Source of the DNA: Phaeosaccion multiseriatum
Taxonomy: Eukaryota; Ochrophyta, other classes
Assembly: GCA_965112735.1 (NCBI GenBank)
Contig: OZ218962.1
Span: forward strand, 2,790,001 to 2,854,000
Direction: 5' to 3'
DNA: 64,000 nucleotides
The notes below the pieces were generated by a model, which did no database searches, was not told the DNA's origin, and was given only the letters and a program-made list of their open reading frames with translations. This document shows, piece after piece, positions 22,008 through 31,348 of the stretch (position 1 is its first letter; each line of letters opens with the position of its first letter). The position numbers were made by a program, and so were the translations under genes.

Positions 22008-23572
22008 ATGCCTTCTCAAGTCCTCCGACTAGTCCTCTCTGCCGTGATGGTGCTCTCAGCGAGCGCCTTTGCGTTTGTGGGGCACACCGCCTCCCCCCTC
22101 GTCAGCAGGAGCAGCAGCAGCCGCAGCAGCGGCAACCGGTTGAGCATGCTTGCGGTGAGTCCCTTGCGAGGTGCTGTAGCCAAGAGTGCCAAGGTCCACT
22201 CCACCTCCTTTCACACGGGCTGCGTAGCGATGATCCCTCTGTTCCCTCGACGGTCATGTTCTTTTGATCTCACCACTTTGCTTGCCCGCCCGTGTACCTC
22301 CTGGTGTTCCCCGCCGCGCTGACTGACCGCTTCCATGGGAAAGGTGGGCGAGGAGGCCCCTGACTTCACCCTCCAGGACTCCAAAGGCAAGCCCTTCAAG
22401 CTGTCCTCCCTCAAGGGCAAGAACAAGGTCATCTTCTTCTACCCTAAGGACGACACGGTGAGTTCCTCCTCAAGGCGGGCTGACTTGGCCCCACACTCCA
22501 CCCTCTCACTCCCTGGTTCGATTTCTCCGTGGCCCGTCCCTCACTGAACTTCTTACCTATCCCCTGGCCTCTCCCCCCCTTGTTGTTCTCCAATGTGGAT
22601 CCCCGTTTCTCCACTCCCCTTGGCATTCCGTCCATTCCTTTTCATTCTTCCCCACACGCAGCCCGGCTGCACCATCGAGTGCGTGACGTTCAACGACAAC
22701 CTCGCGGACTTCAAGAAGGCCGGGGTAGAGGTTGTGGGCATCTCCTCCGATGAGGACCACACCGCCTTCGTGGAGAGGTGAGTGAGGAGCAAGCAGCATG
22801 AACAAGGCAAATAGTGCAGTTGTGCAGAGCAGTACAAGTCGGGTATTCTGCCTTTCAGTAGATCTCTCATATGTGTGTGTGCGTGTTGGTGTTGTGGCGC
22901 GAAGGCAGCAGCTGCGCCCTGACTGACTCCTCCTCCCTCTCTGTCTTCCTCTCGCTGCCTTCCCCTCGCTGCCTGTCCACCGCTCATTTTTTCTTCGCGC
23001 GTTGGTTCTCCACTACTCTGTTGCGACGCCGCCAATAGCCAAAAGCTCGAGGGCCTCAGGCTGCTCAGTGATGTGGGCGGAAAGGTTCGCAAGCAGTACG
23101 CCGTGCCCAAGGTATGATGGAAAGGCCGATTTAATTTCAGTTTCAGATCCTCCGCCCCCCTAAGCTTCATGCCTGCAGCAGGAGGGATAAGAGTGAAGAC
23201 GGGCTGGAGGCCGAAGGAGGAGGGGTGTTGCAGGGAGTGGGTTTTGGCAGGAAGAAGAGCTGAGTTGAAGTCTACTCGTCGTCCTCAGGCTTCTACACCC
23301 TTCCGTTAGTGTAATATGTAGAATGTAGAACCTCGTATAGAACCTTCGCCCTCCCCTCCCCCCCTCTCATCCCTCCACCCCATTCTCCCCCTCCTTCCTC
23401 CTTCCTCCCCCTTCCCTCACTTCTCCCTCCTTCTCAGGCCCTGTTTGGCTTCCTGGACGGAAGGGTGAGCTATTTCGTCGGGAAGGACGGCATCGTCAAC
23501 GGCATTTACGACAACATCGGTGACGCCAAGGGACACGTCACTAAGGCGAAGGAGGCCTTCAACGTCAAATAG
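22008..23572 (+). CDS. PRXQ: Plastid peroxiredoxin Q
   Basis: Exons 22008-22154, 22344-22457, 22662-22777, 23039-23111 and 23438-23572 give 194 residues in frame. Residues 1-24 are a signal peptide ending LSASAFAFV, the phenylalanine motif of secondary-plastid bipartite targeting, followed by a Ser/Arg-rich transit-like stretch to residue ~46. The enzyme part starts VGEEAPDFTLQDSKGKPFKL and includes FFYPKDDTPGCT with the peroxidatic cysteine, then VEVVGISSDE and KALFGFLDGRVSYFVGKDG. The enzyme reduces hydrogen peroxide and lipid peroxides using thioredoxin. The second cysteine lies four residues after the first (PGCTIEC), whereas typical PrxQ has it five residues after (CxxxxC), so the intramolecular disulfide chemistry may differ. 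The acceptor of intron 1 has a weak pyrimidine tract. Confidence 0.93.
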
Positions 23573-23877
23573 ACTATAGGCCGGCCGGAGGGTCTGGGGG
23601 GGGGGCGTTGGGGGGGCAGCAGCTACTCACTGATTGGCGGTCAGTCCCTACGCTTGTTAACTTCACAAAGCACCTGATGGGGTTTGTTGCAGGAGCTCAA
23701 GTTTTTGTAAGTCGTTTATAGAGACAGAGAGACACACACGCATTTGTAGATAGACAAGAGACACACGACGATATGTCACCTCTTCGTTCCTCTTGATTTC
23801 GAGGAGAGTTGGGGAGTTACGCGATAACTATTTACATTTTTTTATATATATTTACAACCTCCTACTCCCCTGTCTCC
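23573..23877. other. Convergent spacer PRXQ / DUF2828 copy 2
   Basis: This spacer of about 300 bp contains a G-run (23597-23618) and an A/T-rich segment near 23830-23860. The edge of the inverted duplication falls within its last ~8 bases. No gene is seen. Confidence 0.6.
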
Positions 23878-25650
23878 TCAAACGAGCTCAAAGCCGTCCT
23901 CTCCTCCCTCCTGGGCCTCCATCTCGACCACTCCTACCGCCGCCGCTGCCTCCTCTCCCCGCGTCTCCTCGGCAGCAGCAGCCCCTCCCTCTGCCGCTGC
24001 CGCTCCTCTCGTCGCGAGCCGCACTGGCCAGTACCTCTCTGCTCGAATGGCCTTCTGCACCACCTCCCAGGGCGTCGGCACGGGCCCTCCCTCCAACACC
24101 GCACTCAGCACCGCCGGAGAGAAGCCCGAGAGGAGGGCCACGTGGTCTTCGTCCGCCTTGGCCGGGACGGACGCGGTGCCGCTTCCTGCCCGCAGATTCC
24201 AAAACACCACGGTGGGGAGGGCGTAGCCCGCCTTGGCGTACTCCTGCTGCACCAGCTCCCAGTTGGTCTGGTGGGAGGTGGCCACATCGAACTGCATGTC
24301 GGACAGGATGAGCAGTCGGCTGGGCATGTCCTCCTGCGCGAGCTTGCCCCTCTTGGCGGAGTCGAGGATGAGGCGGAACACCTTGTTGAGGTCGGTGTTC
24401 ATGCCCCAGGGCATGCCCTCGATGCCCTGCATCTGCTTCCACAGCGACTGGCTGGTGTCCACCACGTGGAAGGTCGGGGAAGCGTGGAAGGAGATGATGC
24501 GGCCCTTGAAGTGCCCCTTGACGAGAGTGGACAGAAACAGGCTGAGGCCGATGGACACGTCCATGGGCAGGCCGGACATGCTCCCCGACACGTCCGCCAC
24601 GCACAGGGTGCTGTCGAAGGAGTCCCCCAGCTCCTTCCGCACCTCCTCCAGCTTGGTCGCCCACTGCGCCTCCAGCAGCCGAGCGTCGCCTCCCCCGCTC
24701 ATACCGCCGCCGCGCAGCTTCTTCATGCCCTGGTAGATCTCGTGGGGCATGATGGTCTTGGTGTTCACCTTCACCGCGGCGTCCCGCTCCTCCTCGGGCT
24801 TGCTCAGGTTGCTCGCCAGCGCCGCCTTGAACTCGCCGAACCTCTCCGCGTCGTTCTTAGCGAAGGCGCCTGACAGCTTCTTCATGGCCTGCCCGGGCAC
24901 CTTGCCGTACTCCACCTCGTCCCAGCCGCCGGCGCACATCTGCCTCTCCACAATGTACGCCTCCTCCCTCAGACGATTCACCCTCTTGCGGTACTCCTCC
25001 TGCGACCACCCCAGCGACTCCCGCAGTCGCTTGGTGCCCCTGTACGCTCGGTCGTGGGCCTTCCCCTCCGAGGGAAGCCACTTGGCCAGCAGACCCACCG
25101 TTCCACCCCCCGTGGCGGCCTTCCTTGTGGCACCATCGGCCTCTCCTGCCGCCTCGTTATTCTCCTCCTCCTCTGTCGCCTTCACGCTCTGCTCCCACGC
25201 CTCTCCGAGGGAGCGCGCCAGCAGGTCCGTCGCAGCCCTCCCCGCGGCGGTCCTGGAGGGCCGAGAGAGTCGCACGACGTCCTTCCACGACCCGTAGTGG
25301 GGCACCAGGGCGAGGTTAGCGACAAGGTGCTCGCCGTACCCGAGCTGCGCGAGAACCGACCACATGTGGAAGAACAGCTCCTTCTCCCCCTTGCCCTTGC
25401 CCCGAATGTCTCTGCAGTAGAAGCACATCCTCAGGGTGTCCAGGAGGTTCTCCTTCGCGGACGCCTCCATTAGTGTAGTCAGTCGCTTCAGCCCCACGCC
25501 TCGCACGGTGTGGAAGAAGAGGTCCGTGCGAGCGCCGACCTTCTCGTCCATGTCCCGAGACGGCTCAGAAGTCTTGAAGGCCAGAGCCCCGTTCTCGGTC
25601 GTGGTCATCTCCGAAGCCATGCCCTGGATGGCTGCATCGAAGGCAGACAT
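23878..25650 (-). CDS. DUF2828-family protein with vWA domain, copy 2 (intronless, inverted)
   Basis: The exon from ATG 25650 to TGA 23880-23878 encodes 590 residues, the same length as copy 1 at 11164-12936. I see five substitutions: A to T in the acidic linker, Q to K in LWKQMQG, and Q to R, M to V and T to M in the C-terminal tail. All family motifs, including DVSGSMS, are intact. Unlike copy 1 the frame stays open upstream to another ATG at 25815, giving a possible extra N-terminus beginning MLVLPRQPVGKSG. Part of that extension is homologous to the 5' flank of copy 1, where a TGA closes the frame. The gene is divergent from the FNIP-repeat gene, 513 bp between starts. Confidence 0.9.
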   Translation of the reverse strand: MSAFDAAIQGMASEMTTTENGALAFKTSEPSRDMDEKVGARTDLFFHTVRGVGLKRLTTLMEASAKENLLDTLRMCFYCRDIRGKGKGEKELFFHMWSVLAQLGYGEHLVANLALVPHYGSWKDVVRLSRPSRTAAGRAATDLLARSLGEAWEQSVKATEEEENNEAAGEADGATRKAATGGGTVGLLAKWLPSEGKAHDRAYRGTKRLRESLGWSQEEYRKRVNRLREEAYIVERQMCAGGWDEVEYGKVPGQAMKKLSGAFAKNDAERFGEFKAALASNLSKPEEERDAAVKVNTKTIMPHEIYQGMKKLRGGGMSGGGDARLLEAQWATKLEEVRKELGDSFDSTLCVADVSGSMSGLPMDVSIGLSLFLSTLVKGHFKGRIISFHASPTFHVVDTSQSLWKQMQGIEGMPWGMNTDLNKVFRLILDSAKRGKLAQEDMPSRLLILSDMQFDVATSHQTNWELVQQEYAKAGYALPTVVFWNLRAGSGTASVPAKADEDHVALLSGFSPAVLSAVLEGGPVPTPWEVVQKAIRAERYWPVRLATRGAAAAEGGAAAAEETRGEEAAAAVGVVEMEAQEGGEDGFELV

Positions 25651-26163
25651 CTTCCCTTTTGCTTGTTGTGCCGAGACCCGCCAGAGCCTGTTTGTCTCCT
25701 GCTTTTCCCTGCTACCTGCAGCTGCTATCCGTGCTGCTATCCGTGCTACTGCAGCACTGGTCCCGGATTGCGCCGTGCCGGATTTCCCAACAGGCTGGCG
25801 TGGTAGCACCAACATCCACTGTTCATACCCCTCCTGGGGCTCACTTCTCCCTCCCCTCTTCTCCTGCCCTTCAATATCGCCTTCATACTTTTCTGGTCTT
25901 TGTTTTAGGCCACTTCTGTATCACACGCCTCGCAACTTCCTCTCTTGCACGCCCCCTGACATCCCGCAATCTGATTCCTTCACTTCCTACCTACGCTCAC
26001 CGCCTCAGGCAGGGAGTGTCCTTGAAACCGGCGAGGAAGGACAGGAGAGGAACGTGGGGAAGAAAGGAGGCTTTAAGGGATTCGCGCCGTTTAAAGTCCT
26101 TCGACCTTCATCGAAGACAGGGGAAGGGCTTTCAGCCAAGAAGGTGGACAGGAGGAAGAGCAA
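25651..26163. promoter_or_regulatory. Divergent spacer DUF2828 copy 2 / FNIP-repeat gene
   Basis: The first ~100 bp (to about 25755) match the 5' flank of DUF2828 copy 1, with an extra tandem copy of CACGGATAGCAG (read on the minus strand). Beyond that the sequence is unrelated. The part nearest the plus-strand gene may be its 5' UTR. Confidence 0.5.
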
Positions 26164-27411
26164 ATGACCCTCAACATTGAGCAATACCAGCGGCAGGAGG
26201 GGCAGTCAGAGCGAAATCACAGTCCCCAGCAACGGGGCGCCGCTGTTCCCTCTCCCACGGGTACCACCCCAGGTGGGAACAGCGGGGACCGGACTGCTGC
26301 GGCCTGGGGTGTTGTCGATGCCGTGCTGCGGAGAAAAGTGCTTTGGGGTGTCAGCAGGGCGCTCGACGAGGTGACATCACGTACTCTCGTGCTGAATGCC
26401 ACAATGCCCGCTCGTGTCCAGAAGCAAATGATCGATGTACTCCGGTGGCAGCAGCAGGAAGAGGCGAAGCAGCAGACTCGTGACTTGCCTTCGCTAGAGA
26501 ACCTCTCCATTAGCAGCGGAGAGGGGGTGAGAAGTGGGGGGGGGAGCAAACCGAGGCGCACCTTCCGCGTCACAGCTGTACGCCTCGGTCCCAGGAGCGA
26601 CTTACTTGACGCCCAAGAGATGACTGCTGACGAGGCTCTGGTCACGAAGACGTTGGCGCTGTTGCCGGCATCAGTCAAGCGTGTGTGTTTCTCGCCACTT
26701 TTCAATCAACGGAACATCAAAATACCAGCAACAGTGGAGGAGGTCGTGATGGGGCAACACTTCAGCTTCCCACTGGAGCTGCCTGCCTCTCTCAAGAAGC
26801 TTAAGTTTGAGGAGTACTCAATGTTCAACCAGCCCTTGACCCTCCCTTGGGGTGTGGAGGAGCTGGAGATGGGGTGGAACTTTGACTACCCTCTGGACCT
26901 GCCTGGCTCGCTCAAGAAGATCACACTTGGAGATCGCTTCAATCAGCACGTGCTTCTTCCTCGTGGCGTGGAGGAGGTGTGGATGGGGGAGAACTTTAAC
27001 CAACCTTTGGAGCTGCCTGCCTCGCTCAAGAAGATCTGGTTCTATGAGTACTCCAAGTTCAATCAGCCCTTGAACCTTCCTGGGGCCGTGGAGGAAGTTA
27101 TGGTGGGGCGTGACTATAACCTCCCTCTGGACCTGCCTGCCTCACTGAAGAGGATCAGATTTGCCCTGTGGTCAAAGTTCAAGCAGCCTTTGGACCTTCC
27201 TTGCGGTGTGGAGGAGGTGGTGATGGGTTATGAATTTAACCTCCCTCTGGAGCTGCCTGCTTCCCTTCGAACGCTTGAACTGAGCTCGCGTTACACCTGC
27301 CCTTTGGAGAGCCTGCCTGCTGGCCTGGAGAAGCTGATGGTTGGGAGGGACTGCCCGCTGCCCCCCCATCTACCCTCGAAGCTCGAGGTGACATACAACG
27401 AGGAGGAGTAG
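26164..27411 (+). CDS. FNIP-type leucine-rich repeat protein (intronless)
   Basis: A single exon encodes 415 residues from ATG 26164. Residues ~1-160 include a helical stretch (AVLRRKVLWGVSRALDEVTS) that may be a degenerate F-box-like or capping region; I cannot assign it. From residue ~175 to the end there are FNIP-like repeats built from two alternating half-units, FNQPLxLPxGVEEVxMG and FNLPLELPASLKKIxF. There are about ten half-units, closed by LESLPAGLEKLMVG. FNIP repeats are leucine-rich-repeat relatives known mainly from Dictyostelium and other protists, with presumed protein-binding roles. A second, broken gene with the same repeats is at the right edge. This gene sits between the two parts of the inverted duplication. 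Confidence 0.85.
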   Translation: MTLNIEQYQRQEGQSERNHSPQQRGAAVPSPTGTTPGGNSGDRTAAAWGVVDAVLRRKVLWGVSRALDEVTSRTLVLNATMPARVQKQMIDVLRWQQQEEAKQQTRDLPSLENLSISSGEGVRSGGGSKPRRTFRVTAVRLGPRSDLLDAQEMTADEALVTKTLALLPASVKRVCFSPLFNQRNIKIPATVEEVVMGQHFSFPLELPASLKKLKFEEYSMFNQPLTLPWGVEELEMGWNFDYPLDLPGSLKKITLGDRFNQHVLLPRGVEEVWMGENFNQPLELPASLKKIWFYEYSKFNQPLNLPGAVEEVMVGRDYNLPLDLPASLKRIRFALWSKFKQPLDLPCGVEEVVMGYEFNLPLELPASLRTLELSSRYTCPLESLPAGLEKLMVGRDCPLPPHLPSKLEVTYNEEE

Positions 27412-27959
27412 GACGTTACGCACATTACGGACGTTTTCGGACGTTTCGGAGCCGTGTCCACCGCTTGACTGCTGCAAACTGACTCTCGTTGGAGGAGGCA
27501 ACGCACGAAGCACGAAACAGGGCCAGGGTCGGTCAGAGGTCAACATGGCGTCTCAAACGCAGGGGCGTAACACACACTCTGACAGGGTCAGGGTGAGGGT
27601 AAGGGTCAGAGGCAGGCGGTGATCAATTCTTGACGGTGTGAGGCGCTGGCCGGGGTGGAGAGATTGCGGGGGGGGGGGGGGGGCAGAGTCGGCGGGGCGA
27701 GGCAGCACTGAGGAGGTGTTGCTCGTCCTGACCCCTCGTACCTGTTTGCCCCCCCCCTCGGAAGAGAAGGGCCAGGACGGGCAGGGATGGAGAGGCACAC
27801 TGCTCCCCTCGACTTCCTTCCCAAGCCCAAGCTCCACGAGCATAGTGGCAGCGAGTAGAGAGATTTCTAATTGCCATGATTGTTCGCTCTTGTACACTCG
27901 GTTTCTTCCTGCAAGAAAACTGTTGTGAACAAAATAATACTACGAAGTAGCGTTTTACG
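27412..27959. other. Spacer between FNIP gene and ankyrin remnant
   Basis: It contains GGGTCAGGGTGAGGGTAAGG-type repeats (27585-27615) and a G-run of ~17 (27666-27682). No gene is supported. Confidence 0.55.
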
Positions 27960-28515
27960 GGCTGTGCCAGTGCCCATATGGTCTCCTCCTCGAGGAAAGG
28001 CGCTGGAGCCCAGCCGTTCTCGTCCTCGACGCCTCCCCTGCCGCCGTTGAACCAGCCCCCACCACCTGCTGAATCACCAACAGTAGCACCACCACCACCA
28101 ACAGCTCTCTGCTGCCGGCAAGCTCGACCCACGTCAGCCCCTTCCGATCCAGGGCGGTGGGTGCCTGTACCTCCTGCTGAATCACCAACTGCTGCTGCTG
28201 CTGGTGGTGCTGCTGTGTACTGCTACTGCCGACATCCTACGTCCTCGCCTACACCTAGACCTCAGCCCCCACCACCATCTCGAGGAGGGGAGGGTCGTCA
28301 CGGGATGGAGGACACTTGTCCATGGCATTGGCATTGCTATTGTTCCAAGCCTTTCTCCCTCGCATGAGCGATCGGTCAGAGGCGAAGCGGAAGCTCCTAA
28401 TGCGGCGTCGCACGCCACTCACTCTCCAGAGAGACGGCTCCATCTGCTGCCATTGGCCCCTATTGCTGCTGGTGGCGGTGCTGCTGCTGCTACAGCAGCT
28501 CTGGCCCGACACCAT
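27960..28515 (-). pseudogene. Truncated, broken inverted copy of the ankyrin gene 3' part
   Basis: Read on the minus strand, this segment matches ankyrin exon 3. It contains RSFRFASDRSLMRGRK, AWNNSNANAMDKCPPSRDD and NGWAPAPFLEE equivalents, with near-identical DNA over about 150 bp. The frame hits TAG directly after VVVGAEV, the middle part is shortened, and the end after FLEEE is replaced by unrelated sequence, so the CaaX-like terminus is lost. No ankyrin repeats are present. Its position and orientation relative to DUF2828 copy 2 mirror those of the intact genes, showing that both came from one inverted segmental duplication. Confidence 0.85.
28067..28200 (-). repeat. Two copies of the dispersed motif in the ankyrin remnant
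   Basis: Minus-strand copies of GTTGGTGATTCAGCAG lie at 28067-28089 and 28174-28200. They share the GATTCA variant with the intact ankyrin gene, so they were carried by the duplication. Confidence 0.85.
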
Positions 28516-28813
28516 GTCCGTTCATTCTTTCGCTGGGTCCACACTCTCGCCCGACCCAGCGGCTCCTGCAATAGACTCAGCCTGTTTCAAGCCACAGCTC
28601 TAGCGCGTGTGTGCGCGGGAGGTGATGGCCGTCTGGGCAATGACCTCCCCATCAAAACCAACCCAACAGTGGAGAGCACAAGTGTTGGGTGAGCATGGCC
28701 ATCGTCATCATCGCCAGCGATCTCCGCATGGGCAGCACCAAAGAGACTGACCATACCATCCCAGCAGCCCCACATGTAGGCCTCTACAGGCTCCCTTACC
28801 CACCCATACGCCT

Positions 28814-31097
28814 CTACCCATCCTTGAAGACGGACATGCCCACCACGAGCGTGAAGCCCGACAGCGTGCCCAGTAGAGCCCCCACTTGAACACAGAAACC
28901 ACCCCACCGATAGGTGGCCTCAGCACCTGGAGCGGGGGGGGTAAAGGGAGCAAAAGCATAAGGAGCCGACGTCAAGCGAGGGCCTTCAAAATCGTAGAGC
29001 TGGGCAGAGTCCAGACCACACATGCACAACAAACACACGCGCACACACCCACACTCACTCACTCACTCACGGACTCACACACTCAGCCACGCACGCACGC
29101 ACCTGCATCGCCCACTTTGAGCCTGAGGCTGAGAAAGAGTTCAGTGATGGTGAAGCCCGTGAGGAACTGAAACACTGTGTAGGCGGCCACGGGAAGAACA
29201 GCGCCCATCGGACGGTCAAAGAAGGGCGGCTGAGGCGACAGAGCGGCACAACAGATCATGATGGCGGCACAGAGCACAGCGCCTGGTGTCAGGATGTGGT
29301 ATCCTGGAGGGGGAGGGGAGGGAGGGAAGGAGGGAGTGGCGAGGGCCTTGTGTCGATGAGGCGCAGCGCAACCGGGCTTGCTCCGCGTGGCTTCCTCTGG
29401 TCACAGGCAATCAGGGCAGGGCAGCGCAGCAACGAGCCTCCCGTACAGCCCTCCTTCCTTCCTTCCTTCCTTCCTTCCTTCCTTCCTTCCTTCCTTCCTT
29501 CCTCCCTCCCTCCCTCCTTCCTTCCTTCCTCCCTCCCTCCCTCCCTCCCTCCCTCCCTCCCTCCTTCCTTCCTTCCTCCCTCCCTCCCTCCCTCCCTCCC
29601 TCCCTCCTTCCTTCCTTCCTTCCTTCCTTCCTTCCTTCCCCAATTCCGGTGTGCTTGGGTGTCCCCCTGTCCCGCTTTTACGAGGAGTCAAGTCAGTCTT
29701 TTCCCTCGTACCGTAATAGGACCAAAACGCTGTGAGCAGCCTCGCGCTGACGTCCGCAAACATCCCGAGGATGTTGGACCACATGAGCGCCTCAGAGGCG
29801 TTGGCGTAGCCCGACACGACAATGGGGCTGATGGTCGGAATGAAGCCATAGGCCAGGCAGCCGAGCAGAGTCTGGGGGAAGGAGGAAGGCATGAGGATGG
29901 GCGGAGGGAGAGAGATTCAGCCCTGACTAGGCATACAGTGTGGTCCTTTCCGTTACTTTTCCCGTTACTGGAGCCCAGCCTTGGCCGCCTCTATGTATCG
30001 TCACGCCCCCCTTCCCACCCCTCCAGCATGTGCACCCATGCATCCACCCACCCACACACCCACCCACCCACACACACACACACACAGACACACACACATC
30101 CACCCACCCCCACCCACACCTGCTGAAATAGCAGTGGCTGAACGTCTGCGAAGCGGAATGACGAGGCACCCTGCCCCTCCCGCTGCCCCTCCCGCTGGTG
30201 CCTTCCACTGCCATCGCCCTTGCTCGAGAGGGGGCGCGTCTCTGGCTGCCCGCCTTCCTCATGGTGGCTGTGCAGCTGCTGCGGCTGCTGCCGCTGCTGA
30301 GGACCCACCGGCTGCACAAGAAACTCGTCTCCACAGAGCACGATGAAGGCAAAGGCCAGCAGGCCCGCGCCGAATACCACCGCCACGAGCATAAAGTACC
30401 AAGAGAGAGTGAAGCGCAGCTGACCAAACTCACCGCCAGAGTTCTGAACCAGCCCGGCCAGGCCAGCCGCGAGGCCGCTGAGCCCCCCACCCGTGGACAG
30501 GATAGAGGTGAAGCGCTTGCTAAAGCGACCCACAAACGGGTAGTACACCACGTTGGTGGTGTTGGATACGCAGGCGCTGAGGAAGGCGAGGATGAAGAGG
30601 GCATAGCTGTGCGGCGAACCCGCAATGTAAGCCATACGCGAGGCCAGGAAGGAGAGGCTTAGCGACACCAGCATACCACTGATCATGAGGCCGATGATCA
30701 TGACGGAGAGGGTTTCTTCTCTCTGGCGCTGAGAGAAGAGCGACGACATGTAGAGCGCTGGCACCACATTGCCCAGCTGGAGGCTGAGGATGAGGTAGGC
30801 AGCCACATGCACGCCTTCGGGCTGCGTGCGCACGAGGATGGGAAGCTCCGCCCAGAAGGCTGGGTGTGTGGGAGTGAGATGGGGAAAGGAAAGATGGGGA
30901 GAAAAGGGAGGAGGCGAGGAGGGTGGGTTTATGCATTCGGAAACTGGCGGGGAGAATGGTTGTTGTCGCTTACCATTGCTGAGGATAAACGAAGTCATAC
31001 CCACGAGCACAAAGCAGACCGCGAGTACAGCGTGTTTCCAAGAGGGCGGCGGCCGTGCAGCCTTGTCTCCCGAGAGCAGTGGTACGGCTTCCCGCAT
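28814..31097 (-). CDS. Riboflavin transporter, SLC52 (RFVT) family
   Basis: Five exons: 31097-30974, 30859-30120, 29871-29712, 29303-29103 and 28926-28814. They give 445 residues from ATG 31097. Family features are visible in order: a first membrane helix (AVLAVCFVLVGMTSFILSNG), the SLC52 hallmark FWAELPILVRTQPEGVHVA split by intron 1, QLGNVVPALY, the helix SVMIIGLMISGMLVSLSLSF, the CVSNTTNVVYYPFVGRF motif with GGGLSGLAAGLAGLVQ, and late helices LLGCLAYGFIPTISPIVVSG and GALLGTLSGFTLVVGMSVF. A Gln/His-rich cytoplasmic loop sits in the middle. SLC52 proteins import riboflavin across the plasma membrane; substrate is inferred from family. The gene is head to head with the RAD7-like gene, 251 bp between starts. 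Confidence 0.87.
29455..29640. repeat. (CCTT/CCCT)n in transporter intron
   Basis: Alternating blocks of CCTT and CCCT tetranucleotides fill the intron between transporter exons 3 and 4. Confidence 0.9.
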
Positions 31098-31348
31098 GTT
31101 TCCTCCCCTTTCTCCTTCCCGATGTGGCAATATTCTACGAGTCTACTCGTCCCCACAACTTTAGAGAGGAAGTCTTGTATTTTCTTCGCTACCTTTTTCC
31201 TTTTTCCCCTTTTCCACGCATCGGAAGCCCCTTCAACCAAGATCTCAATGGTCTACTTCGCATGTCGATGACATCGACTTTTCGATTTTGGCTTTGGCGC
31301 CAGCCCCCCCACTGTGGCGCCAATCGGCAAAACCAAGGTGTTGGGGAA
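31098..31348. promoter_or_regulatory. Bidirectional promoter region, SLC52-type transporter / RAD7-like
   Basis: The 251 bp between the two ATGs hold an exact E2F-type site TTTGGCGC (31293-31300) and a second related GGCGCCAA block at 31316-31323, both close to the RAD7-like start. E2F sites drive S-phase and repair genes in plants and animals; activity here is inferred. ATG codons at 31263 and 31269 are in frame with RAD7-like but overlap this region. Confidence 0.45.

Noticed and set aside
23809-24873. Long open frames antisense to DUF2828 copy 2, with matching ones antisense to copy 1
   Set aside because: They are shadows of codon-biased GC-rich coding sequence, repeated in both copies only because the sense gene is duplicated.
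31263-31348. In-frame upstream ATGs (31263, 31269) as the RAD7-like start
   Set aside because: They would add STFRFWLWRQPPHCGAN, unlike the hydrophilic N-terminus, and would cover the E2F-type sites; ATG 31349 (GGAAATGG context) is preferred, but this is not proven.
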